Assembly: GCA_964385465.1 (NCBI GenBank)
Contig: CAYLPJ010000003.1
Coordinates: 62,001 to 126,000, forward strand
Length of the DNA: 64,000 bases
Origin: CAYLPJ01 sp964385465
GTDB taxonomy: Bacteria > Planctomycetota > Phycisphaerae > SM23-33
Reading direction: 5' to 3'
The translations under genes and the position numbers were made by a program. A model generated the notes under the pieces. That model did no database searches, was not told where the DNA came from, and was given only the letters and a program-made list of their open reading frames with translations. How positions within the stretch are numbered: the stretch's first letter is position 1; every line of letters begins with the position of its first letter. Shown here one piece after another: positions 34,613-42,349 of the stretch.

Positions 34613-34956
34613 TGGTTGGCTTCCCGGGCGGCAAGGGAGTGATGGAGGGCGGCCAGGAGGTCCGACTTGGGTCGCAGCCCGACGTAGCGGGCTACCTCCT
34701 GTCCGTCGTGGAGGAGGATCAGCAGGGGGATGGCCTGGATGGCGAACCTGGCTGCGAGGTGGGGCGCGTCGTCGACATTGACCTTGGCGATGCGGACGGT
34801 GGGCGCGACGTCGGCGGCAAGCTCTTCCAGCACGGGCGCCTGCATCCGGCAGGGGCCGCACCAGGGCGCCCAGAAGTCCACGAGTGTCCAGCCGGCGTCG
34901 ACGGCCTTGGCGAAGGTCTCCTCGTTCAGTTCCACTACCTGGGCTGTCGCAGGCAT
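34609..34956 (-). CDS. thioredoxin
   Basis: 115 residues, a normal thioredoxin. VDFWAPWCGPCRMQAPVLEE carries the WCGPC redox active site, and the cis-proline segment is AIQAIPLLILLHDG (canonical V-x-x-x-P-T has Leu in place of Thr). There is no signal peptide, so it is cytosolic. The start at 34956 has a strong ribosome site (AAGGAG, seven bases upstream). It is the first gene of the leftward operon thioredoxin - DUF302 - MMPL - LolA-like - DUF1302-like. A reductase partner is not nearby, so it could serve as a house thioredoxin or supply electrons to the DUF302 protein. Confidence 0.93.
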   Translation of the reverse strand: MPATAQVVELNEETFAKAVDAGWTLVDFWAPWCGPCRMQAPVLEELAADVAPTVRIAKVNVDDAPHLAARFAIQAIPLLILLHDGQEVARYVGLRPKSDLLAALHHSLAAREANQ

Positions 34957-35061
34957 GATGCGTCTCCTTCCATCTTTGGGGGGGCGTTGATCCGATCCGC
35001 AGGACATCAATGCACCTTCCGTGCCAGACGCCGAACATGGGGCCGGGCCCTGTGTAAGCTG

Positions 35062-35090
35062 TTTTGTTCACATGGGATACATATTGTCAA
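35062..35090 (-). promoter_or_regulatory. possible promoter of the thioredoxin/MMPL operon
   Basis: Reading leftward there is a perfect TTGACA (35090-35085) in a locally AT-rich stretch about 130 bases before the thioredoxin start. The -10 position 17 bases further on reads ACAAAA, a poor match, so an activator may be needed. Confidence 0.35.
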
Positions 35091-35122
35091 CTGGATCCCG
35101 GGCTCTCGGCCGAGCGCCGACG

Positions 35123-35155
35123 GTATGCGCATACTCGCGCGCAGTATGCGCATAC
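35123..35155. promoter_or_regulatory. twin palindromic operator (two GTATGCGCATAC)
   Basis: Two perfect copies of the 12-base palindrome GTATGCGCATAC lie at 35123-35134 and 35144-35155, exactly 21 bases centre to centre, i.e. two turns of DNA on one face. They are about 33-70 bases upstream of the TTGACA element of the thioredoxin/MMPL operon. This layout is typical for two regulator dimers binding side by side. The regulator is not identified. Confidence 0.75.
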
Positions 35156-35221
35156 TGCGCCAACCAGTAGAGGAGGGTCATCTCACCGTGGCGGGCGGTC
35201 GGCCGACGCGGGGGCCGGGGG

Positions 35222-36418
35222 TCACCGCGCGGGGGGGGCGGGGCTGTCGGGGTAGATGCCGACCCATTCCTCGGCCAGGTCGGCGTCGAAGAACATCAGC
35301 CACGAGCGGCGGGAGACGTTCCCGGCGGCCAGGAGGGGGCAGATGATCTCGATCGCCCGGCGGAGGTCCGCGAGGGCCAGGTCGAGATACGAGTACCGCA
35401 CCCCCGTCCCCCAACCGACGACGCAGCCGGCCCGCTGGCGGGCAAGCCGGTCGCCCAGGTCGGTCTCCATGCCGTCAAGATCGTCCCAACGGCAGTTCTC
35501 AGGCTGACTTGCTCGCTCGAGCTTGAGGTAGGCGAACGTCTCCCCGACGCGGCTGAAGCGCTCGGAGTAGAACGGCGCGCCGCAGTGGGCCGCCCGCCAC
35601 ATCTCCAGTTGGCAGGTCGCGGCCGAGACGAGGTCCAGCCTCGCCGGGTAGTCGTCCCGTGCGTCCGCCTCCAGCTCGATGACGCTCCAGGGCTCCTCGC
35701 TGAGGTCCTCGCTGCACAGCGGCTCGGCGGGCAACTGCTCCATCGCGGCCGAGTGCAGGGCGATGACCCGTTCCTTGAAGGACTCCAGGGGCACGGCGCC
35801 GGTGGGGACGCGGGGCGCGGCCTGCCCGCTGTCGGACGGGGGCGAGGCGACCTCGATATGCCCGACCCACTTGTCGAGCAGTTCCTCGCCCAGCAGGCAT
35901 TCGGTGGTGACGAAGGCCTGGTGCTGGGCATGTTCGTCCTCGGTTCCCGAGCAGCCGGGCAGGCGATAGACCAGGTCGATCAGGCGTCCCTGCCCGAGGC
36001 GGGCCTCGGCGAGGCCGCCGGCGATGTCGCCGCCTGCGCGGGAGGCGACGAGGGCGACGGTGTCGGCCAGCGAGGTGGGCGGGCGGTAGGCCCGGAAGAC
36101 CCAGCCGGGCATGTGCGGGGCCATCTCCAGCAGCGTGCGGACCAGGGGGCGGAGCTGGTGATGGGACTCCGGCGTGATCGTCAGGTAGTGCGTGCCGTCG
36201 GCATCCCCGCCGAACTCCCACATCAGCCGGTCGTCCACGGCGTTAAGGTGCTTGCGCACCCAGCCGGGCAGGTCCCAGTCCGCGCGGTTGGCGAACAGGG
36301 CCAACAGGTCCGATTCCTTGGCCTGAAACGCCGCCCACCACTGACGGATGCTCTCCAGCACGGCCTGGTGTCGCTCGGCCTCGGTGGGGTTGTCGGGGTT
36401 GTGAAACAGCCAGCGCAT
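35222..36418 (-). CDS. hypothetical protein, 398 aa
   Basis: No family recognised. The protein is soluble, with no signal peptide or membrane helix, and rich in Trp and acidic residues. It starts MRWLFHNPDNPTEAERHQAV. It contains LMWEFGGDADGTHYLTITPE, LVRTLLEMAPHMPGWVFRAY and a C-terminal SWLMFFDADLAEEWVGIYPD, segments seen in uncharacterised bacterial proteins that score or compare values near chromosomally isolated regulators. The start has AGGGAAACC just upstream and lies 24 bases after the sigma-54 activator's stop, so both are likely in one transcript. Confidence 0.7.
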   Translation of the reverse strand: MRWLFHNPDNPTEAERHQAVLESIRQWWAAFQAKESDLLALFANRADWDLPGWVRKHLNAVDDRLMWEFGGDADGTHYLTITPESHHQLRPLVRTLLEMAPHMPGWVFRAYRPPTSLADTVALVASRAGGDIAGGLAEARLGQGRLIDLVYRLPGCSGTEDEHAQHQAFVTTECLLGEELLDKWVGHIEVASPPSDSGQAAPRVPTGAVPLESFKERVIALHSAAMEQLPAEPLCSEDLSEEPWSVIELEADARDDYPARLDLVSAATCQLEMWRAAHCGAPFYSERFSRVGETFAYLKLERASQPENCRWDDLDGMETDLGDRLARQRAGCVVGWGTGVRYSYLDLALADLRRAIEIICPLLAAGNVSRRSWLMFFDADLAEEWVGIYPDSPAPPAR

Positions 36419-36442
36419 GGTTTCCCTGCCACCGGGGGGGGC

Positions 36443-37816
36443 TCAGGCGTCGATTCCCAGCCGCTTGAGTCGTTTGTACAGGCCCGCACGCGTTATGCCC
36501 AGCATTCTTGCGGCGCGGGCCTTGTTGCCCCCCGCGGCCTCGAGGGCGCCGACGGTCCGCTTGCGCCGGTCCCCGCCGGCGGGGGCGGGGCGGCTGGGCT
36601 CGGCCGCCGGCTCGCCGTCGCCGTCGCGGACTTCCGGGGGAAGCGACGCGGCCTCCAGCAGGTCGGCTCCGGCCGGGGTGACCACGAAGGCGTGCTCGAT
36701 CGCGTGCTCCAGTTGGCGGACGTTGCCGGGCCAGTCGTGGGCGGTCAGCAGCGCCATCGCCTCGCCCGAGCAGCCCCGGATCGCCCGGTCGTACTTCCGG
36801 GAGAACCGCTGGACGAAGTGTGCGACGAGGTCGGGGATGTCCTCGCGGCGCTGCCGCAGCGGGGGCACGCGGAGCCCGACGACGCGCAGGCGGTAGTACA
36901 GGTCCTCGCGGAAGGTGCCCTCGGCGGTCATGGCGGCGAGGTCGCGGTTTGTCGCGGCGACGATCCGCACGTCGACCGAGCGGGGGCGGCTCTCGCCGAC
37001 GCGGGTGATCTCTCCGGCCTGGACGGCCCGCAGGAGCTTGACCTGGCTGGCGGGGGACAGTTCGCCGACCTCGTCGAGGAACAGCGTGCCTCCTTCGGCC
37101 TCCTCGAACCGCCCGGCGCGGTCGCTGACGGCGCCGGTGAAGGCGCCCTTGACGTGCCCGAACAGCTCGGCGGCCAGGAGCGTGTCGGTCAGGGCGCCGC
37201 AGTTGACCGCCAGCAGCGGCCCGTCCCGCCGGCGGCTGCGGGCGTGAAGCATCCGTGCGACCAGTTCCTTGCCCGTGCCCGTCTCGCCCTCGATGACCAC
37301 GCCGGCGTCCGTGTCGGCGACGAGCTCGACCGCCTCGTAGAGCTTGAGCATCCCCGGCGAGCGCCCGATCATCTCGCCGAATCGCCCGGCCCGGCCGATC
37401 TCGCGGCGGAGTTCGGCGATCTCGCTGCGGGCCTGTTTGATCGCGCTGACGTCCACCAGCGCGACGATCGCGCCGAGGTGCCGCCCGGCCTCGTCGCGAA
37501 CCGCCGAGGCGCGGCGGACCACGGGCACGATGCGCCCGTCACGCCGGCGGATTTCGCATTCGGTGGTGGACTTCTCGCTGCCTCGATGGCGGCAGACGGC
37601 GGCGATGACCTCCCCGTCGGGGTCCTCGGCCTCGCTGATCCGCAGCGGCTCGCAGGTCTGCCCGATCATCTCCCCGGCGGGGTAGCCGGTGAGCTCCTCG
37701 GCCGAGCGGTTCCAATAGGTGATCCGCCCGTCGCCGTCGGCGGCGAAGACCGCGCAGGGCACGGTCTCGATCAGGGCCCGCCGGAAGGGCTCCTCGATGC
37801 GATTCAGCTCGGCCAT
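36443..37816 (-). CDS. PAS-domain sigma-54-dependent transcriptional activator
   Basis: 457 residues. The PAS sensor domain occupies about 10-125 (AVFAADGDGRITYWNRSAEE). The AAA+ sigma-54 activator domain is about 150-380, with Walker A GETGTGKELVARMLH, the sigma-54 contact loop VKGAFTGAVSDRAGRF, Walker B GGTLFLDEVGEL and the arginine-finger region. A Fis-type HTH ends the protein (GGNKARAARMLGITRAGLYK). Such proteins bind upstream of a sigma-54 promoter and open it with ATP. No response-regulator receiver is present, so the signal enters through PAS. It is 49 bases after the HEAT-like membrane gene; its target is unknown. Confidence 0.95.
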   Translation of the reverse strand: MAELNRIEEPFRRALIETVPCAVFAADGDGRITYWNRSAEELTGYPAGEMIGQTCEPLRISEAEDPDGEVIAAVCRHRGSEKSTTECEIRRRDGRIVPVVRRASAVRDEAGRHLGAIVALVDVSAIKQARSEIAELRREIGRAGRFGEMIGRSPGMLKLYEAVELVADTDAGVVIEGETGTGKELVARMLHARSRRRDGPLLAVNCGALTDTLLAAELFGHVKGAFTGAVSDRAGRFEEAEGGTLFLDEVGELSPASQVKLLRAVQAGEITRVGESRPRSVDVRIVAATNRDLAAMTAEGTFREDLYYRLRVVGLRVPPLRQRREDIPDLVAHFVQRFSRKYDRAIRGCSGEAMALLTAHDWPGNVRQLEHAIEHAFVVTPAGADLLEAASLPPEVRDGDGEPAAEPSRPAPAGGDRRKRTVGALEAAGGNKARAARMLGITRAGLYKRLKRLGIDA

Positions 37817-37865
37817 ATCACCATCATTGCGGCGATGCGCGGCGGAAGCAACTCGCCGCCCGCGG

Positions 37866-39857
37866 TCAGTCGCTCGGGCAGGGGCGTCGAGGGCGCAGGC
37901 GGCCGCGGCGGATGGCGTAGGCGCGACGGAGAATGGCGAGCTGCCAGCGCTGGAGCTCGGCCGTGGCCGCCGGGCGGACGCGGGGAAGCTCGGGCAGGCA
38001 GGCCGCGAGGACCTCGCAGAGCAGCTCGTCGACGAGCAGCAGCAGCATGTCGTCGCCGTCGACCTGGGGGTTCCACAGCAGCCAGTCCAGCCCGTCCAGG
38101 CGCCCGGCGACGGTCAGGGCGGTGATGGCGCGGCGCTGGGAGAACTGCCCGGTCTCCAGCAGGCCGCCCACGCGGTCCAGCGAGTTGGCGTCGCCGAGGA
38201 TGCCCAGCCCGCAGTGGTAGGCGCCGCGGACGAAGAAGCTGTCCTCCCCGCCGAGATCGTCCCCGATCAGTCGCGAGCGGATGCGCCGGGCCGCGGCGGC
38301 CCGCTCGGAGCCCGTCCGCGCCGCCATCGCCAGCAGCAGCGCGCCGGTCGAGCGGGCGTCGTCGTCATAGACGCGCTCGGCCGGCGGGGCGCCGGGCGCG
38401 GGCAGCAGCTCGTAGCCCAGCTCCAGCGCCCGCCGGCCGTCGCCCGCGGGCAGGTGCCAGGCGATGTAGTCTCCCGCCAGCGTGAAGTCCTCCCCGGCCG
38501 GGACGCGGATGAACTCGTCGCCGGCGGGCGTGCGAAGCAGCCACAGTGCCGTCGCGGCCGCCGCCGAGGGCAGCGGCGTGCGGATCATCGGCACGGCGGG
38601 GGCCGTCGCCGGGGCCGTCGCCGACGCGGTGGCGGGGGGCGCGGCCTCGGGGTCGGGGTAGTCCGCCACCGCCGCGAGCCGAAGCGTACGGACGAACCGG
38701 GCGGGATCGGCCCTGTCGCCCTCGGCCGCGAGTTGCTGGGCCGTCTGCCGGCCGAGCTCCCGGGCGGCGGCGGCGAGCATCAGGCGGTGCGTATAGCGGT
38801 GCGTCCACAGCGTTCGGCAGATGGCGTCCAGCTCGGCTGCCACGGGCAGGTCCAGCGATGCGGCGGCCGCCACGGCGGCGTGGACCTGGGGCACGGTCAG
38901 GCGGGGGTCGGCCACGGCGGCGGCGCCAAGCACCTTCCTGACGGGCTTGGCGGCGGGGCCCAGCCGGAGGCGAGCGGCCGCCAGCAGGGCCGCGGCGGGT
39001 GGGAAGGGCTCGGCCCGCTCGAGGGCGTCGCGGACGGCGCCGCGGGCGGGCGCTGCGTCGATGCCGCCGAGGACGTGGAGCAGGCGGTCGCGGGCGGTGT
39101 CGTTGCCGTCGGCCTCGGCGGCGGCGAGCGCGGCCGCGACGGCTGGCGCGGCGGCGTTGGGGTCGAGGGCGGCCAGGGCGACGGCCGCGGCGGCGGCGCG
39201 TTCGTCGGGGGCGGGCACGTCGAGCATTTCCGCGAGGCGGTCGGCGAATGCGTATCGGCCGGCGAGGCCGATGTCCAGGACGGTGGCGGTGACCACGCGG
39301 GGGTCGTCGTCGGCGAGCAGGCTGGCCAGGGCCCCGTCGTCGCCGAGCCTGGCGGCGAGGATGCCCGCCCGGCGGCGGACGACGGCATTGGGGTCGGCGA
39401 CGGCGGCGGCGAGGGCGCGGCGGACGTGGGGGTTGTCCCGCCCGGTGAGGAACGTCTCGGCCAGGAAGATCGCCCGCGTCTCGGGCGAGGGGTTGCTCTC
39501 CAGCTCCAGGGCGTGGAGGCGGTCGATATGCAGCGGGTCGCGGTCCGGGCTGTTCAGCTCGCCCAGCCAGCGCAGCGCCGAGACGATCGCCACGAACTGC
39601 CGGTCGCTGGCGTCGTCGAGGGCCTCGTTGAGCCGCCGCAGCGTGGCCGGTCGGTCCGACGCCCGCGCGACGGCCCGCCCGATCGCCTTGGCCCGCACGG
39701 ACGGGCGTGGGCTGTCGAGGTCGCAGAGCAGGAGCGTATCCAGCACGTACCCCCCGGCCAGCACCGCCGCGAGGGCACCCAGCAGCAGCGCCAGGGCCGC
39801 GGTCAGCAGCCGCCGCTGCCAGCGATGCGCCCGGAAGTACGACCTGATGCCGGCCAT
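37866..39857 (-). CDS. HEAT-repeat-like membrane-anchored protein, 663 aa
   Basis: The start is the ATG at 39857 (MAGIRSYFRAHRWQRRLLTA) with GGGGG just upstream. A single N-terminal helix (LLTAALALLLGALAAVLAGG) is followed by alanine-rich alpha-helical repeats of HEAT type, e.g. DPNAVVRRRAGILAARLGDD, DDPRVVTATVLDIGLAGRYA and VPAPDERAAAAAVALAAL. A less regular C-terminal half has LLWNPQVDGDDMLLLLVDEL. Scaffold-like proteins of this kind are common in planctomycetes; no catalytic motif is visible. The gene is divergent from fumC and is followed by the sigma-54 activator and the hypothetical protein. Confidence 0.75.
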   Translation of the reverse strand: MAGIRSYFRAHRWQRRLLTAALALLLGALAAVLAGGYVLDTLLLCDLDSPRPSVRAKAIGRAVARASDRPATLRRLNEALDDASDRQFVAIVSALRWLGELNSPDRDPLHIDRLHALELESNPSPETRAIFLAETFLTGRDNPHVRRALAAAVADPNAVVRRRAGILAARLGDDGALASLLADDDPRVVTATVLDIGLAGRYAFADRLAEMLDVPAPDERAAAAAVALAALDPNAAAPAVAAALAAAEADGNDTARDRLLHVLGGIDAAPARGAVRDALERAEPFPPAAALLAAARLRLGPAAKPVRKVLGAAAVADPRLTVPQVHAAVAAAASLDLPVAAELDAICRTLWTHRYTHRLMLAAAARELGRQTAQQLAAEGDRADPARFVRTLRLAAVADYPDPEAAPPATASATAPATAPAVPMIRTPLPSAAAATALWLLRTPAGDEFIRVPAGEDFTLAGDYIAWHLPAGDGRRALELGYELLPAPGAPPAERVYDDDARSTGALLLAMAARTGSERAAAARRIRSRLIGDDLGGEDSFFVRGAYHCGLGILGDANSLDRVGGLLETGQFSQRRAITALTVAGRLDGLDWLLWNPQVDGDDMLLLLVDELLCEVLAACLPELPRVRPAATAELQRWQLAILRRAYAIRRGRLRPRRPCPSD

Positions 39858-39904
39858 GATACCCCCAGGATACGCCGCCTCTGCCTCGCGCGCCAAGCGG
39901 CCCG

Positions 39905-39933
39905 TTGCGGGCGCCGCGGCGGGGGCCTACAAT
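39905..39933 (+). promoter_or_regulatory. sigma70-type promoter of fumC
   Basis: TTGCGG (39905-39910), a 17-base spacer and TACAAT (39928-39933) lie 28 bases before the fumC start codon, followed by a clear GGAGG ribosome site. Confidence 0.65.
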
Positions 39934-39960
39934 TCCGCCACACCCGCTCCGGAGGCAGCC

Positions 39961-41370
39961 ATGGGCCCCACACGAACCGAATCGGACTCCCTCGGCGAGA
40001 TTCAAGTGCCCGCCGCGGCGCTCTACGGGCCGCAGACCGCCCGAGCGGTCGCCAACTTCCCCATCTCGGGGCGAACCATGCCCGGCGAGTTCATCGCCGC
40101 GCTGGGCATGATCAAGGCCGCCGCCGCGGCGGTCCACCACCAGGCCGGGCGGCTCGAGCCCGCCGTCGCCGCGGCGATCATCCGCGCCGCCGGCGACGTG
40201 GCCGCCAACCGGCTTGACGAGCACTTCCCGGTGGACGTCTTCCAGACCGGCAGCGGCACGAGCAGCAACATGAACGCCAACGAGGTCATCGCCCGCCGCG
40301 CCGCGGCGATCCTCGCCGAGAGCGGCAAGGGCGTGCCCGTCCATCCCAACGATCACGTGAACATGGGCCAGTCGTCCAACGACGTGATCCCGACGGCCAT
40401 CCACGTCGCCGCCGCGGTGGCCATCCGCGGGGAGCTGATCGAGGCCCTCACCGCCCTGCGGACCGCGCTGGCCGAGAAGGCCCGGGAGCTTGACGACGTC
40501 GTCAAGATCGGCCGGACCCACCTGATGGACGCCGTCCCGGTCCGCCTCGGGCAGGAGCTCGCCGGCCACGCCGCACAGATCGACGCCGCCCTCGGCCTGC
40601 TGGGCCAGGCGCTGGAGGGGCTGTGCGAGCTGCCGCTTGGCGGCACGGCGGTGGGGACGGGCCTGAACGCCCCGGAGGGCTTCGCGGCGGAGGTGTGCGC
40701 CGTCCTGGCCGAGAGCCTGGAGCTGCCGCTGCGGGAGGCGCCGGACCATTTCGCCGCCGCGGGCGCCCGGGACGCGGTGCTGGCGGCCTCGGCGGCGCTG
40801 CGGTCGACGGCGCTGGCGATGGGCAAGATCGCCTCGGACATCCGCCTGCTGGCCTCGGGGCCGCGGTGCGGGCTGGGCGAGCTTCGCCTGCCGGCCCTCC
40901 AGCCGGGCAGCTCGATCATGCCCGGGAAGGTCAACCCCGTGCTGTGCGAGTCGGTCGTGCAGGTCGCCTGCCAGGTCGTCGGCTGCGACGCCGCCATCGC
41001 CGCCGGCGCCACCGGGGGGGTCGGCAGCATCCTCGAGCTCAACGTCGCCATGCCCATGATGGCCGACAACCTACTCACCGCCGTCCGCCTGCTGAGCAAC
41101 GTCGCCCGGCTGTTCGCCGAGCGGTGTGTCCGCGGCATCGAGGCGGACGCCGACCGCTGCGCCGAACTGATCGAGCGCTCGCTGGCCATGGTCACCGCGC
41201 TGGCGCCGGAGATCGGCTACGACGCCGCCGCCGAGATCGCCAAGGAGGCGTGGCGCAGCGGGCGGACCGTCCGGGACGTGTGCGTCGAGCGGGACGTGCT
41301 GCCCGCCGAGCGCCTCGATGCGCTGCTGGACGCCCGCCGCCAGACCGGCCCGGCCGGCGGCGGGGGCTAA
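39961..41370 (+). CDS. fumC: class II fumarate hydratase
   Basis: 469 residues, the usual length. It belongs to the fumarase/aspartase superfamily, with conserved segments TGSGTSSNMNANEV, HPNDHVNMGQSSNDVIPTA, IGRTHLMDAVPVRLGQE and the signature GSSIMPGKVNPVLCE, whose Ser is the catalytic base. The SSND (rather than STND) context and GGTAVGTGLNA fit fumarase better than aspartase. It interconverts fumarate and malate in the citric acid cycle, in the cytosol. The start is at 39961 with GGAGG five bases upstream; the open frame continues upstream but is not coding. It is a stand-alone gene with its own promoter. Confidence 0.93.
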   Translation: MGPTRTESDSLGEIQVPAAALYGPQTARAVANFPISGRTMPGEFIAALGMIKAAAAAVHHQAGRLEPAVAAAIIRAAGDVAANRLDEHFPVDVFQTGSGTSSNMNANEVIARRAAAILAESGKGVPVHPNDHVNMGQSSNDVIPTAIHVAAAVAIRGELIEALTALRTALAEKARELDDVVKIGRTHLMDAVPVRLGQELAGHAAQIDAALGLLGQALEGLCELPLGGTAVGTGLNAPEGFAAEVCAVLAESLELPLREAPDHFAAAGARDAVLAASAALRSTALAMGKIASDIRLLASGPRCGLGELRLPALQPGSSIMPGKVNPVLCESVVQVACQVVGCDAAIAAGATGGVGSILELNVAMPMMADNLLTAVRLLSNVARLFAERCVRGIEADADRCAELIERSLAMVTALAPEIGYDAAAEIAKEAWRSGRTVRDVCVERDVLPAERLDALLDARRQTGPAGGGG

Positions 41371-41388
41371 GCGGTCTCAGATACGTTC

Positions 41389-41445
41389 GTTGCGGTTCCT
41401 TCGCCGGGCGCGCCCAGGCGGGGCGGGGACCAGCAGGAACGCAAC
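41389..41445. terminator. possible bidirectional terminator after fumC
   Basis: GTTGCGGTTCC (41389-41399) pairs with GGAACGCAAC (41436-41445) with one bulged base, around a GC-rich loop, between the convergent fumC and TPR-like genes. No long T-run follows. Confidence 0.3.
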
Positions 41446-41464
41446 ATAGCTTACGTGGGGCCGC

Positions 41465-42349
41465 TTAGTCCCGTTTGCCTTCGCCGAGCGCCTCGGCCGC
41501 CGCGTCGCGGTGGCCCCGATGGACGCCCTTGCCGGCGAGGACCTTCCTGTAGGCCGCCCGGCTTTCGGCAGCCCGGCCGGCGGCGGCAAGCGACCGGCCG
41601 AGGGCGAGGTACACCGCCCCGTGCCAGTATCCCCTCAGCCGGTTGAGGTCCACCCCTTCCAGCGTGGCGAGGGCCTCGGCGGGCTTGCCCGCGTCGCGGA
41701 GGATGCGGGCGGCGCCGAGCACGCCGCGGTACCACCGTGCGTTGCCGTGATGGCGGGGCATCTCGACGATCCGCCGGTAGACGGCCAGGGCGGCGTCGGG
41801 GTCGCCGAGGTTCTGCTCGCGGTTGCGGCCGAGCTCCAGCAGCACGCCGGCGCGGGCGAGGTCGTCGGTGGTCAGGTCGAGGGCGGCCAGGAGGTCGCGT
41901 TCGGCGCCGCGGCCGTCGCCGACGGCCGCGCGGGCCTTGCCGCGGGCGTGGCGGGCCTCGCCGGCCTTCCAGAAGGGCCAGGCGGCGAGGTCGGCGTCGC
42001 CGAACGCCTCGACGACCTGCCTGGGCTTGCGCCGGGCCAGGAGGTTCCACATCCGGACGGTCCCGGCGACGGCGGGCAGGGGGATCCGCCCGGCGAGGGC
42101 CTCGGCGCGGTCGTGCCGGTTCAGCCGGCGGGCGACCGCGGCGGCCTGTTCCAGGGCGTCGGACTGCTGAAACGCCGTCAGGCCTCCGCGGCCGGCGAGC
42201 TCGCGGAAGGCTTCCAGGGCCTCGGCCCGCTTGCCCTGCCGCGCCAGCTCCGCCGCGGTCCGGCGAGCGGCCACGTAGCCGGTGGGGGGCCGGCCCTCGG
42301 CGGCCGAGAGGGCCAGCGACATCGCCAGGATATGCTGAATGCCTGTCAT
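41465..42349 (-). CDS. TPR-like repeat protein, 294 aa
   Basis: A helical tetratricopeptide-type protein: RTAAELARQGKRAEALEAFR, LLELGRNREQNLGDPDAALA, AARILRDAGKPAEALATLEG and LALGRSLAAAGRAAESRAAY are TPR-like units. The first 18 residues (MTGIQHILAMSLALSAAEG) may be a weak signal peptide. It probably assists neighbouring exported proteins, but no catalytic motif is present. Its ATG overlaps the stop of the DUF4838 gene by four bases, so it is translationally coupled to it and likely to be its partner. Confidence 0.75.
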   Translation of the reverse strand: MTGIQHILAMSLALSAAEGRPPTGYVAARRTAAELARQGKRAEALEAFRELAGRGGLTAFQQSDALEQAAAVARRLNRHDRAEALAGRIPLPAVAGTVRMWNLLARRKPRQVVEAFGDADLAAWPFWKAGEARHARGKARAAVGDGRGAERDLLAALDLTTDDLARAGVLLELGRNREQNLGDPDAALAVYRRIVEMPRHHGNARWYRGVLGAARILRDAGKPAEALATLEGVDLNRLRGYWHGAVYLALGRSLAAAGRAAESRAAYRKVLAGKGVHRGHRDAAAEALGEGKRD

